This document shows positions 35,115-48,004 of a stretch of 64,000 nucleotides of DNA, one piece after another. The stretch covers positions 1,426,001 to 1,490,000 of the forward strand of contig NC_089245.1 in NCBI RefSeq assembly GCF_000512585.2, read 5' to 3'. Under the pieces are notes generated by a model that saw only the letters and a program-made list of their open reading frames with translations, ran no database searches and was not told the origin of the DNA. Every line of letters starts with the position of its first letter. Position 1 is the first letter of the stretch. The DNA is from Kwoniella bestiolae CBS 10118 (lineage: Eukaryota > Basidiomycota > Tremellomycetes > Tremellales > Cryptococcaceae). The translations under genes were made by a program, and so were the position numbers.

Positions 35115-35581
35115 CTTGAATAATTGCAGGTGGTTGCTCGCGACGTGCTTGGGGTAACACGACTGTATAATGTTTGAACTGATAGTATCGAGGGTCTCAC
35201 TCAAGAGCAAAAAATGATTGTATTTTGTGAGAAGGAAAGAAGAAGAAGCATTTACAATTCGGGATTGCATCGAGTTATACACGCGTTGCATGCTTTTCCC
35301 ACTGAATCAGAGATCCAAGCGTTGAATCAGGTTGATGCCACTTTCCCACTGTAATCTGCGGCGGTCATCATCATAAGGCCGCAGCGATGAGGCAAAGTAT
35401 CTAATATCACACAACAAGAAATACGGGTCATTGCAAATAGGGAACAGTTACTGCTCGGAAGTCTGAGCGTAAAAACTCGAGATGATATGAACGGTGTCAC
35501 TTGGGAATCCATGCTACGTATGAAGGTAGGTGTCGCTACAGACAAGGTGTATAACTAATAGATCTCTCAGTATTGCTAGGT
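35115..35581. other. Spacer between the two coiled-coil genes
   Basis: 467 bp: upstream region of the first coiled-coil gene and the 3' end of the second. No feature beyond short unsupported frames. Confidence 0.4.
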
Positions 35582-36310
35582 TTACAAATGTTCGTATTCA
35601 CACATGATATCTCCAAAGGCTTCTTTGTCGATCTCATGCTCGCCTAACTCTTTTCTATCTTTGTTCCACTCGGTGAATGCCACACGCGCTTCAAGTTCCA
35701 GCCTCTTGAACTTGCCTACCCATTCTTCGTTCTTCTCAAGCATATCCGAGATCAATTTCATCTTGTCAACTGAAAGGAATTGATTCTCTGATTGAGCAGG
35801 ATCACAAAAGTCAGCGCAGGATGTGGTAATTCAACGAAACGGAATTACCGTAATCCTTTTTCTCCAGCTTGTTCTTGAGCTGCTTGATCTCAGTTTTATG
35901 AGAAGCTTCGACGTTCTTGAGGGCCTTGTACTTCTCATCGAGCGCCTCATACTTGTCTTCGAGGTAGTCATACTTGCGTTCGAGGTCGTCATACTGATCT
36001 GAAAGGGATTCATGGTCTCGGTTCAAAGTTTTATAATCTTCCCTCGATTCTTTGAGTTCTTGAGAAGGCTCTCGACGATCTTCTTCACCTTTCTCGTACT
36101 CAGCTTCGAGTCGCTTGATCTCATCCTGGAGGGCTTTAAAAGCCTTGTGGATCGATGATGAGTGGGGTGCTTCGGAGGTGTCCATTTTGGACTTCTAATA
36201 TCAAGAATCAACGCTACTGACTTTATGGAGAGATTCGTAAACTAGCTTACCTTTGTCACTTCAGGTGCAGCTGAATCATCAGCAGTTCTCTTTCTGGTAT
36301 CTTCCTTCAT
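35582..36310 (-). CDS. Small coiled-coil protein with perfect Y-x-x-L heptads
   Basis: Three clean exons: 36310-36251 (MKEDTRKRTADDSAAPEVTK), 36194-35849, and 35769-35582. They give about 197 residues. The N terminus has KR and KKSK clusters that could form a bipartite nuclear signal. The centre is a continuous charged coiled coil. Four consecutive heptads read YDDLERK, YDYLEDK, YEALDEK, YKALKN, encoded by a 21-bp tandem repeat. The C-terminal exon (VDKMKLISDMLEKNEEWVGK; RKELGEHEIDKEAFGDIMCE) is helical and ends EYEHL. The C-terminal R-x-x-LGE...KKAF/KEAF pattern vaguely resembles the neighbouring gene, suggesting distant paralogues. No known family is recognised. It sits 3' of MMS22 on the same strand. 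Confidence 0.72.
35919..36002 (-). repeat. 21-bp tandem repeat encoding coiled-coil heptads
   Basis: Four 21-bp units (35919-35939, 35940-35960, 35961-35981, 35982-36002) share a GAGG-x-x-TCATACTT core on the plus strand. Each encodes one heptad with Tyr, Leu, Asp/Glu and Lys at fixed places. Confidence 0.85.
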
Positions 36311-36591
36311 GATGTCTGGCTGGATGCGGTTCGATTTGTGAGTTGATATGGCTTGTATGTATGATAAAGTTAAGAAGATTATGATTGTGATGATGAGCAA
36401 GGAAGAGAATCATAATCAAAACTAGACCTCGCAATCTGAAGCTGATACGTCTCTTCGTCTGCATACGGTACATAAAGGTTCGAGCGCTGCGCACGGTCCG
36501 TTCAATTCAGTTTGCTCTGGTACATAATAATGCATAGCAACATACAAACTTTCGATATTCCATACCAAAATGCAGGATTACATGATACAAA
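36311..36591. other. Short spacer 3' of MMS22
   Basis: 281 bp between the coiled-coil gene start and the MMS22 stop; no gene visible. Confidence 0.4.
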
Positions 36592-39500
36592 TTATACTGT
36601 AAAATGCTTCAATCCCGGTACGGACATCGGATTTATATAATCCCCAGCGATTCTCCGTAGATCTCGAATGATGGTATCTGTAAATGCACGGTATGATTCT
36701 TTGTGAATGACTTTGGTCGAATTGATGGATTTCTCGTAAGAGATGAGAGACGAGACGAATAGGTTGATACATCTGTAAATGAAAGATTTGGTCGATGCGG
36801 GTGTTCTTGAGGATCTGAGTAATTCGGGTACGGTGATGAAGATTGCTGAGAGAAAGAGATGTCAGCGCACGCTGCTGGGAAGAGGTGTCGGTCATTATGG
36901 TAAATCACCTCTCAATGCTTCTTCGCGTACACCCATGAACCCATCTCGACTCAACTCTCCTTCCAACGCTTCAATGCTACCTAGAGGAGCTAGTAAGAGA
37001 TGTTCTGAAGCACCTGGCATAGCCAACAAAGCGGAAAGGTATTTGTGCTCCACAGTCAATTTGTCGGTACCGATGACTTGAAACAGTAACGCAGTGAAGT
37101 CTTCTTCGTGGTGCTTTGGAGAATGTTAGGATCAGTTTTTAGAATTGAGTTAGGATCAGGGTAGCTCATTTATGAAAGAGGGACTTACGGTGAAAGCACC
37201 AGGATCCAGCTGAGCTACATTCAGCATAAAGTGCAGTCCAACCTGAACTCTTCCTCTCTCGTCGCCTAACCTAGCCCACGACTGTCGCCCAAATGGAGAG
37301 ATGAAAGTCGACCAGTCCTAAATACATTGTTAGCTGATCATTCATAGCTGGTCATAAAGCTGCTCACCAATTTTTGATGCTCAACGACTAAAACAGCCGC
37401 ACAATCGGACCAGCACTTAGTAAGCTTGCTAATGAAGATCTGCCTATCTGCATCATGCTCTTTTCCCGTATCATCGTCCGGTACCGGGGGCAGCATGTCA
37501 GAGAGAAGTCGGTATATCTTGGGAGAGATCACTTCTTCGATGATCTGTTTGTAGCAGACGTGAATAAGCTTCTGGTGGCTACGTGCAGGCAATTATAGCT
37601 CACCCTTGCAAACTCCTCGTCTTGTCTCTCCAACTCATTGTCTGCCTCCCCCAACTCTCCTCCCAGAGCTAACACATCCGCATCCGTAAAATCGATACCC
37701 AAAGACCCAAACTCATCGAGACTTTCATTATGACTTTCCTTCGCTTCGCGTCGTTGTTTTGCAAGTCGAGGTAATGCTGATGCTCGAGTATCAAGGAAGG
37801 CTTGAATGGTAGCTATGACTTCAAGACCGCATTTGAGATCTTTGGCCAATTCAAGGTCAAAGATACGAACGGTCCAGCCTGCAATTTATGATAGCGACTT
37901 CAGTACGACAGTGAACTTTTCCACTAAGGTAGAACAGGACATGGGTGGGAGGGGATGGGAGCTGTCAGTACTCACTTTCGTGCAAAAGACAAGGATCTGG
38001 ATAAACCGCCTTCTTCTGCTCTTCAAGATCGAATGAATGATGTTTTATCATCTGCCTAAAGCAGGATACAATCAATACCATGGTCCTTTCAATCTCCATT
38101 TTAGTGGGTCCAACACCCAAAGTCTGATTCGAAGGTCCTAGCAGAACTTCCAATTCATTCTGCAGTGTACCCATCAACTCCGCCAATCGATTGACAACAG
38201 GTTGTAAAGGCTGGTTATGGTGTCTTCTAGCAACCGCTAAATACATCAACCCTCTAATGCAAATTTGCCGAGAATCGAAATCCGCTTCTTCGAAAAAGGA
38301 CCATTTCTTGGAATTCGCTAGTAGATATGTCAGGAGGGAAGGCGAGAAGTAACATCCAGCGATCATTGTCGAATACCGGTTGATCAGTTGCCCCAGATCT
38401 TTAGGTGAGGGTGGGAATATGCGGTTAAACTTGACTGAACTGACGGGGATGATTGACATGACCAATCTTTGTACATCCTTTTCAGCTTGCTGAGCTTCGG
38501 ATAGGGTTTGAGCCGCAGAGATGATATCCGAAGCAGCCACACAGACTAATCGAAGGTATAGCTCAAAGGCAGTCTCGCGCTTTGTATCTTCTGCAGCGGT
38601 GAGCGACATATCGAACCGAGTGATGAAGTCTGGATAATCGACTGGCGGTTCTGTAGGTAGATTCCTATACTGTCGGTGTTTGAAGATTATACCTAGATCT
38701 CTGGTGGCTACTGAAAAGCTCTCTCTGTCGAATGACCATTTCCAAACGGCCGATAACCTGACGCAACGAGCCATAACCACCTTGATATACCTATCCCGAC
38801 CTTGCAGTTGATCAATATGAGCTCGTTTCTCCGCTTCCTCGTCAAAAGCCACTTTGATGAGACCGACAGCTCGTCGGACAAGCGACCATCTGGGAGATGT
38901 GACGAAAATTGAGCTGATTCTACCATCCTCATCGAACTGGGTCAAAGCGCAGAGACCAAAAACAAGGAACCATACTCTTTCCGCGGCGATAGGCCCAGTC
39001 TGATCAAGGTGAAAAACGGCATCGAAGGCTTGAGTGAGGCAGGCAAGGAATGTACTGTTGGAGGACTGAGAAGTCCGTTCATCCCATACGCTTAAAGTAT
39101 GAATTAGGGAGATCCACAGTGTGATTGTGATGTCTTGGATCTCCGCAGAATCCGATTCTCCTCTCATAATTTGCTTGAGAGGGCGAATGGTCTTGTCGAA
39201 GCCATGGGAAAGAAGCTGGTGGAATAGCTTGATGGCAGAGGTTCGAACCATCGACGTCTCTTCCTCCTTTATCGTTGAAGCCTCCATATCAAGTCGACAA
39301 CTTAGCTCGACAAGAGCCCACCTGAGACTCAGTAGAGCTTCTCGACCTTGTTTGCCACGACCGACATCTAGACTTTCAAGCTTGGACACGAGCTGATATA
39401 TAGCATCTTCGACATCGGACTTGAGCAGAATTGTGGTATCATCGATCTGATTTCGATGGCACTGAATATATCGCCCAAGAAAACGGAAACATTCCAGGTT

Positions 39501-42500
39501 TAGGTCTCCCGCGTTATCTTCGTTTGCGATGACTACCATTTGTTGATGAACCGCATCAAACACAAGAGGGATGACTGCCTGGATGGCGTTTGGTGGCATA
39601 CTGTGTCTCATTTCTATACCGTAGTCTAGGCACGTGTCAATCATTTCATCATCCTTATCCCCTCTGATGTTTTGTACCAGTCTTTCCAACTGACCATTTC
39701 CGGGGATCGAACTAGGTCTGCAGTGTACGCCAGAAGGTAGTGGGGTGATATCAAAGTCGATAGGGAACTTGTCGAAGTTTGCCCAAGATCGTGCCTTTCC
39801 CATATCCGCATCGAAAGATTTAGGTTGTATCAGATTCGCAGAATTGGTTCGAGCGAAATGTCTGGGGATAGTCTGCATCTTCTGCTTTATAGCTGGTCGA
39901 GTGGGAGTGTCATCTTCTTCCTCGTCGAATTCGAACTCCGCAGTAGCGAAGATAACGTGATCGTCCAGTCTGATAGCAGGACGCTGCTGTTTGCCTTGGT
40001 GGAATGGTCTTTTGCGTTTCTTCTTTGTGGAAGAGACTGGCGATCTATCATTTACAGGGAAGTCCAAGCGGCTTTGTACCATCGCTCTATTACTTTCACT
40101 GATTGGAGCGCGAACACGTTTCGCCAGACCCAGAGCTGGTCGACGAGAATGGTTTGAACGGGGTTTGAGTTGCAGATGATTTCGCGTTTTCGATTTAGCC
40201 CCTGACTTCCATCGATTACCAGAGACTATACTTTCGAAATCGCCTCTATGCAGTCTCGCAAGGGTTTGTTCAGCTTGATTGTCCTCTTCAGCCTCCGAAG
40301 ACGAACCACCTGATATCACGATAGGCTGGTCGGACGAGTTTGTGATAGAAAGGTTTAGGGATGCAGGTGGGCTCTGCTGAAGTATAACGTCGGGATTTTC
40401 TTCCTCAAATAAGCCATCCAGATCATCCATACCTCCATGTCCACCTCCTCTTCTCACGACAGCTCGACCAGGACGGATAGGCGACACAATTGAAGTTTGC
40501 TGCTTCTTTCTGTTTTCCGCTTTGCGCCGTTCTTTGGCAGCAGCTTCGGCTTCAAGTCTTCTCAACATCGCAGCAGGCATCATCCTCCTAGCGATTCTCT
40601 GCCGACGATCTTGCACTGTGCTAGCGCTGGAGGAAGCGGAATCGGATTCTGAGCCAAAGCTAGGACGGGACATTACAGGCGAATGCGGAAGGTCATCGAC
40701 GAGAAACGAATCTTGCCGTTTCAGAGGGGAATGACTAGCAGATGGATCGAGTTCCGGATAGAAGGGTTCTTGGGGTTGTCCGTACCCGACATCCATATCA
40801 ACATCATTGAAATCGGAAAAGGCGGTTCTGAAAGAGGCTGTAGGCGAGTGGTTCTGACTCTTGGTTGGGGAAAGTGGTGGTAGTCTGACTGGAAGTTGGG
40901 CATCACCTCCGGATTCAGACGCTGGTTCTGTAGCCACTCGGTGCGCTCGACCTCTGTTACCGTACGTTTTAAGGCCGGTCGGAGTTCGAAAAGCGGGACG
41001 GGGCATGGATACACGGGGATTAGGTTCTACCTGTACGCTCTTGCTTGACTCCTCTTCATCCGATTGTTCCCTATCACCCCTCATATTCTTCATCAGCCTT
41101 TGAAATTCCCTTCTCTCCTTCTCGGCTTCTCTATGTCGTTTCCGATCCTCCTTTGCAGCTTTGATCCTCCTTCTAGCAATCTTCTGAAGGTCCTTCATAT
41201 GGTTCGGATCACTCTCATCGGCAGCAGTCCCATGCTCAAAGAAGTATTCGTCAAAATCGGCATCGACCAGTTCCTTCGGTTCTCGAGGTTTTCTGGGTGG
41301 TGGTGTATTACCAATGACTATTCTTTCCGGTGATTCATCTTCGGCACTAGCCTCTGAGCTTTCTGATACACGAGCCTCATCCTCCTCGATCTCCTCTTGA
41401 GTAACCTCCTTCGAGGGTGCGATAGCCTTCTTCCCCTTTTTCAGCCCACCTTTTTTCAAGGCAGCTTCATAGATCTGTCTTTCCTTCGTATAAGGTTGCA
41501 GTTGAAGTACGGTACGTGTCCGGAATGTACGAACACCGCGAAACTGTGCGAGCGCTGGATCCGCGGGCGGTGGCGTCGGTGCTGGTGGGTGAGTGCTCGA
41601 GGATGGAGGATGAGTGATAGGGCGATCAGCACAGGCTGCGAATATGGGAGAAAGGGATATCGCAGGAGAGGAACGTCTGGGAGGTGTAAGCTGCTTCGAT
41701 GGTGAGACGAGGACTTCGTTCACAACTGCGGCGCTTGTGATGGGTGATTCATTGGCGAAGGGCGACGGGGAAGGAGGAGGAGCAGGTGCTGATGATGGCG
41801 ACGGAATGGGAGATAGGACTGAGTGTTCATCTAAATTCGCGCCGATCGAAAGAGTAGGTAGATCGTGGGGAGACGTAGCGGATCCTGCAGGTTCAATTTG
41901 TATCTCAGGTGCGATCGTTTCAAAAGCTTGATCCTGCATGGGCAAGAAAGGTATCGTTTGAGGTGTGGGTGAGCGGGAATGCTGAACGACGGATTTGGCA
42001 GGGGAGGTCGTTGAAGCTTTATCTTCCTGCTGAGCCGAATGTCCACGGCCGCTATCTGGGCCGTGATGAGGTAGCAAGGTTTCAAATGCTTCTTCTCTGA
42101 GCGGTAGAAAGGGTATCGTATGAGGTGTAGTTGTCCTCGATCGATCGGGAGACCTCGAGCATTCGTTCTCTAAATTACCCTCATCTGCTTTATTAGCTCG
42201 ATTTGGTTCAATGCCCTGTCCCAACAAATCCGATTCATCGATATCTTCATCCACCATTATTCTCTCGGGAGAGCGACTATCGCCTTCAAACACAGTGAAG
42301 AATGGGTCATCCTGTTGACTGAACGATAATGGTTGAGTAGGAGAGGTTTCCCTTGATCGCGTGTCGGTAACGGAAGATGCTATTGAAGGTGTAGGTGAGG
42401 GAGGGGAAGGGGAAGGTAAGAGCGATTCAAAAGTGCGATGATAGCCCGTCTGGAAGAAGCATGAATAGTAGGCCAACATATCATTCGCTAAAGACTTATA

Positions 42501-43006
42501 CGACTTACAGCTTTGTCAGGTTTCTTAGGTCGTCTTAACCCCTTCCCTACTCCCTCGTCGATTTCTTTCGTCACCACCTCGTCTTCATCCTCCGTATTGA
42601 CCTCCTTCGTCTTTCCCTTTTCCAACCTAGCCCTTCTACTCTCCTTCCACTCTTCATACTCCCCATCTTCACTAGGAGGTACCAGGTCCTCTTCGCCCAT
42701 TTCCAACTCTTCCAACTCTTTGTCCCTCCTTTTCGATCCTCTCGTGACCCTCTGAGTGGAAGAAGGAACTCCTCCAAAAGCAGAAGCAGGTGACGATGAC
42801 CTAACATTGCTGGACCTGGTACTTCTCCTCGCCCTAGTGATAGTAGGAGTGACCTTGATAGGACTGAGAGCCAGTGGATCCTCCGATTCTTCTCTTTCCG
42901 ATCGAGAGCCTGAGCTCGATGGTCCAGCTAGAAATTGGGTTGAGGGTATGAAAGAAGGTCGACCTCTCTTGGGTCGGGTCCGCGATGGCCCTGCTCGAGG
43001 TGGCAT
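36592..43006 (-). CDS. MMS22: MMS22/MUS7-family replication-fork repair protein
   Basis: Mms22 (Mus7 in fission yeast) is the substrate adaptor of the Rtt101-Mms1 (Cullin-4-like) ubiquitin ligase that supports stalled or damaged forks. The start at 43006 encodes MPPRAGPSRTRPKRGRPSFI, followed by about 800 disordered Ser/Pro/Glu-rich residues with basic KR clusters. The family-defining block is PRHFARTNSANLIQPKSFDA, then SWANFDKFPIDFDITPLPSG near residue 1050, which opens the conserved Mus7/MMS22 domain. A long alpha-helical region follows to the C terminus, continuing through small 3' exons (DLELAKDLKCGLEVIATIQA; DWSTFISPFGRQSWARLGDE; EHKYLSALLAMPGASEHLLL; IFITVPELLRSSRTPASTKS) and ending at 36592 with LKHFTV. 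The product exceeds 1,900 residues. Most introns are in the last 1.4 kb. The repeated motif TP-x-TIPFLP-(L/M) occurs twice near the N terminus. Confidence 0.85.
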
Positions 43007-43612
43007 GATACTATCGACGCATGAGTGTGGATTCAAGACTGTCTCAAAGTAATATCATATGTGAGATGGACGAGTGCAGGAACGGTGAAGGCGGAATTGT
43101 AGAAATCAATGATGCCAATTGGAAACTGGCTCGACGCGTCGCGTGAAACATGATAATATCGGTGGCAACTTTAAAGTGGCATTCATTCGAGAGAGAGAGA
43201 GTGCGAGAGCATGTGCGAGCCCGACAGCAGCTGCCGACGCTAACAATTCCCCTCTTGGTCATTCAATTCTCGTAATTGATGGGAAACATGCATCGTGTGA
43301 GCTTCAGGTGCAGAACCTTCTGTAGCTTGGTCATGATCCGCAAAGATGAACGAGCATAATAACGGAATGCATATACAGTAAATACGAACCGAAAATCACA
43401 GGAAAGTATTACACTACAGAAGCATCTTACTTGAATCTGCCACCGAATGGCAACTATTCACAAATCAGAATTGCAAGTGATAGATCGAAATGAGAACGGA
43501 CCTGCGAACGGAAATGGTGATGATAGTGGAATTAGAAAAAGGAAATGAGAATGAAAGAAGAAAAGAGAAACCCGAATTTCGGAATACTGATTTATACGAC
43601 GAATTCAAAGGA
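43007..43612. other. Region between MMS22 and the CCCH gene
   Basis: 606 bp holding the MMS22 promoter and the CCCH gene 3' end. A GAGAGAGAGAGTGCGAGAGC purine run lies near 43191-43210; no gene. Confidence 0.45.
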
Positions 43613-46600
43613 TTAAGAGTGCGCACCAGTGGTATTGAAGAACCAGCACTTCTCTCCAAAACCGCAAGACGGTCCATGTGGACAACGATGAGAGTATACA
43701 CAATCTTCTTCTCGCAAATGACAATTATCTTTCACAATCGCGCAATTCTGTTTAAAGCGGTCTTAGCATACAGTACAGAACGATAGACGTCGACCCGACA
43801 ACTTACCATTTCTTTGGCCAGTTTTCTGAGCATCCTCCTTTCATCCCAAGACAGAGGATACTCGTGGCCAAATGTACAAGTCGGAGAATCGCAGTTTCCC
43901 TCAAGATAATGGCGGTGACATGGTTTCGGATCAAGGGAGCTGAGAAACTACTGCGGTCATTATCAACGAAAGGGTGAAAAGGTAAAAAAAGCCGTCAGCT
44001 TTGTATTGCATCACCTGCTCGATTTGTGAGAAGTCAACGCAAGCGACTTACCATGTATTCTCGAGTGTTACGTCTTGTCTTGTGGGAAAGCATACTTTCG
44101 GTCTCGGATCCAGCATAAGTGGAAGAGGAATGCCGGCCCGAGCCGAGAGGAATGGAGTTGGCGCTGCTGCAAGAGAAAGAGCTGACGCTAGGTGATCTGG
44201 TCTCTCTCGTAAGGTGTTTACTGATAATGTCCTTGTAGGTTTTCGGAGCTGGTCTTGGAGTTGATACTGGGTCATGCTCCCAAGGAGGACGAGTGGCGGG
44301 TTTCGAAGTTACGGGAGGTCTTGAAGGAGGAGCGGCGGTGGGCCTGGATATGTTGGAAGCTGCGTTGATCTTGAAGCCTTGCGGGAGTCCTGACGCATCG
44401 TCACTATCATATGAACTGTCCTGTACGATAGTGGTGGGTCGCTGTACATGCTTTACAGCAGAGTGTGGGAGCTGCACCGAGGGTTCATCCTCATCGCTGG
44501 ATGGAGGAGAACCTCCTGGGATGTCGATATCCCGATCAATCGGGATGACAAGCTTGTGATTCCCGGTCGGGTTTTTCCACAAAGTTGCTGTTGAAACAAT
44601 ACTGGGCGCAGCTGATCTACCACCTCGAGGAGTTGAAGGAGGTGAGAGATTATATCGCCTGTCGATGACTGATTGAAAGTCGCTGGTAGCGGGCTGATTG
44701 CTCTTCGGTTGAGCAGGTCGTTTCCAAGGTGGGAGGGGAGTATGATCATTCGTATTATTGATTGGGGCTCGTGATGTTTCCGGGTATTGAGAGTTATGTC
44801 TTTGGTCTTGATGTGTAGGTGATCCAGGTCGAATCGTGTAATTCGACATAACACTTGATGCTCTTGAGACCGTACTGGGTGCTCGGGTCGAAGGGAGACT
44901 TGGTGCGTCTGAAATCTCATCTCTGGCTCGCTGATAGAGGATTTTCCAATCACCCTTCTCCATAGGGAAAAATCCATCGACGTGTACCATTCTTCCTGGG
45001 CCTAGCGTTGCGAGGGGATCGTCTTCCAGCAACTGAGTGGTTTGGATGCCATAAAATTTGTCTTTTACCCCCTTCCCCTTCAACAACTCGAGGAATCGGA
45101 CGTAGTCTTGACCCTAGAGCGTAGTATCCTATGTCAAAAACACCACAGTATGGACAAGCATGTGACACTCACCTCAGAAGTTCCGATCAACAGCATCTTA
45201 CAGCTTGAGGTATGTGCGTGAAGCTTTATGTGTTCTGTAAGCCTCAGTGTCAGCATACCAAAGCGTGGTCATGGAGATATGAAATCAATTCACCCTTCAT
45301 CTTATCAAGAACCATATCATCATCTACACAATCGTGGATGGTGGATAAATCTGAGCTGGAAGCGAAGCCATCCAGGAAGGCACGCATGCGTCCAAGATGT
45401 CCAATGGCGTTGACCTTGTAAATAGTCGAGAGTCAGCATTGATCCCTCGCGCATCGATCAAAACCATACTTACCACTGTGAGCTGTTTTGTAACCGTAGC
45501 CTAGGGAAAGACGCCATCAGTCACGTCAACTGATCAAGGCTTGTTAAAGAACGACACTTACTACGTCAACGAAAAGTTGTATTACAATCATATCAATCTT
45601 TGGTTCAGCCATTTCTTTCTGACAGAGGTCTTGGACTGCCACTGTCAATCGTATCGCGAGCTCTCGTCCTATTGATCCATGAGCCAATCGTTCAAACGGA
45701 CTAGGAACTTGGCGAACGACAGCGAACTCACCTCCCTCTTTACCTTTTTTGATGAGCTCGTGACCGAACTAGCAAGATTGACATCATTAATCAAGGGATC
45801 TAGACGATTGAGCAAATGGAAACTTACCATTCTAGCATGTCCTTCGAGAACCACCGCCACAAACGAGAGTTCCTACTCAGTGGAATTGAAGGTCAGCTAA
45901 AGTGAGAAATATCGCAGCTTAAGCAGATTCGAATGACCTTTGACTTATCAGAGTTCCCAGCCCCAACCTGCTGTGTCGTGTTGACCAAGGCATCCAGTTG
46001 TTCCTTATACTCGGCGGCTGTTCTTTCCCACGATTCCTTCTCCCTCATCGCGTGATGGTATTTCTTGAGAACCTTGGAGCCCTTCTGATTCAGGCGAAGA
46101 TTATCGACCCCCAATTGACGTTGTTGGTCAAGGCTCTCTTGAAGTGTAGCTTTGGTGACATCGGCTTCGGCCTTGAAATGACCGTATTGCATATAGGCTT
46201 CTTCCAGTTCTTCTCTGCTGTCTCTCTCAGACTTCTCGAGGGACTTGATCTTAGAATTGCTAGTAGCGATCATGTCGTCTCGTCGATGAACTTCTCCTCT
46301 GAGGCGATTAACTTGAGCTTGGAGCGTCGAAAGCTTGAATCGATAGAGCTCTTCAAGCCTTGCTCTCTCAGGGACATCGTGGGATGCTTGATCTGATCTG
46401 ACAGGGTCGGAGCATACATGGCTGATCAACATACAGTCAAGTCAGCTGAGTTCCGTTTCGACCACTACCTCACAGCTATTCACTGACCATTCAGCAGCAA
46501 TCTTGATTCTCGCCATGACCTCCTCCAACCTACCCATGTATACGCTCTCAGCTTCTTTCCTCTCCAGCGCCAACTGATGGTACTCTTCTTCCACCTCGTG

Positions 46601-48004
46601 AAGAATTTCGTCGATACCCTCCAATGGTGCAGAGCTCCCTCTCCAGGTCTCTTCGTCCCCGACCGAAAGATCAGCGGGGTTTGATCCGGGCAGATCGTGT
46701 ATAGGTGAGAGACGGGCAGGAAGACCAGGGGATAGTATAGCCTCCACAATGGTTGGAGTAGGAGGAAGAGGTTCTTCCTTCGGTGACGTGTCGTCTTCAG
46801 CTTCTTGCATGGTGGCGACAGAAGAAGTCGTGGTAGGTGTTTTCGGGAGTGGTGTTCTGCTAGCTTTAACCAGTAGCTCCGAGGGAGTCGTGGTAGGTGA
46901 AGGTCTTGCAGATGATGAAGAAGAAGGAAAAGAGAAAGAGAAAGTATAATTTCCGAAAATCAATGGGGTTTTCGTTCTCTTCATTTTGGCATTTGAATCG
47001 ATTTCGACGCTTGGACCATCGTTTTCGTCTGAATGGGGAAGTGCCGCTTTGACCTCTTTTGATTGTGATTGGGATTGGGAGTACAAGCTGAGTATCTCGG
47101 CTTTTCCCCTTCTTTCTCGGAGGTTGGCGGCTTTTCTTTCTTTGGGCGGTGTAGGGGACGATGAATCGTCTGATTTTGGTTCACCGTTGTGGGATAAGGA
47201 AGATTCTTCTGGGTTTGAAGAAATTCTTGTCCTTTTGGCCTTCGTCCCATCCAAGGGAGAGACAATCCTAATAGCTTTAGATGGTCTGGGCGAAGTGATT
47301 TCGCCTTGATCTTGGATCTTGACTGTGTGGTCGTAAGGGTTCAAATGGAGATTCCAATCTCCGCATGTCGGGCTGGAAGAGTGATAAGGGTATGGAGGAA
47401 GACTCGTATGTTCTTGACTAGGGGTGTAAGGATTATAAGCTTCCTTCGAGGATGTCGGCGTAGCTGTCTGAGCATCGTTATCGAAGTTGAAAGAAGGAGG
47501 TGTACCATTTCGTACGATGGATAGCTGTCTAGGCTTCTTGACAAAGTTGAATGGAGTTGCCGAAGCGCTGAGAGAGCCTTTGGATGTGGAAGAATCACTC
47601 GAAGAGTCTGATCCGTCTCTTCTCATCGGGGTAGAAGCAAGAGACATGATGGGTGAGGCGAGGGTGGGAGGGATGGTGGGGGTGGGTTCTGCTTCTTCCT
47701 CTTCTTCCTCGTGTTTCGTATCGTCTCTAGGTTTAGGTGGATCCACCTTCCCGTCTTCCCCAACCTCTCGAGTAGGCGATTGAGGTGCTTCCGAAGGAGC
47801 GACTTCAGAGATAGTGGAGGTACTTGATGTCGATACCTTTCTAGAGGGTGGTTCGGGTACCAACGATTCTTGACTGAAGGTGAATCTAGGTAACAAGGAG
47901 ATAGACTTGGAACGAGTAAGCGAGGGAGGTGAGGGAGGAGGTGGATCTAGATCTACTAGACTCATATTGGCCAGCTCGGGCGACAAGGTCGTGGACGATG
48001 ACAT
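43613..48004 (-). CDS. Tandem CCCH zinc-finger protein with DUF7923-like domain
   Basis: One long minus-strand gene. The first exon (48004 to about 46490) encodes a Ser/Pro-rich disordered region. It splices into a coiled coil (ARLEELYRFKLSTLQAQVNR onward), then into a beta/alpha domain: LSFVAVVLEGHARM, FGHELIKKGKEGG, RELAIRLTVAVQDLCQKEMA, IDMIVIQLFVDV, TIHDCVDDDMVLDKMKEHIK, KMLLIGTSEGQDYVRFLELL. This layout is that of fungal DUF7923 zinc-finger proteins. A disordered region follows, then two CCCH fingers: PCHRHYLEGNCDSPTCTFGH (C-x8-C-x4-C-x3-H) and NCAIVKDNCHLREEDCVYSH (C-x6-C-x6-C-x3-H), with a third partial CPHGPSCGFGEKC. It stops at 43613. CCCH fingers commonly bind RNA; a role in mRNA regulation is inferred. 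At least nine introns, all phase-consistent. Confidence 0.82.
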
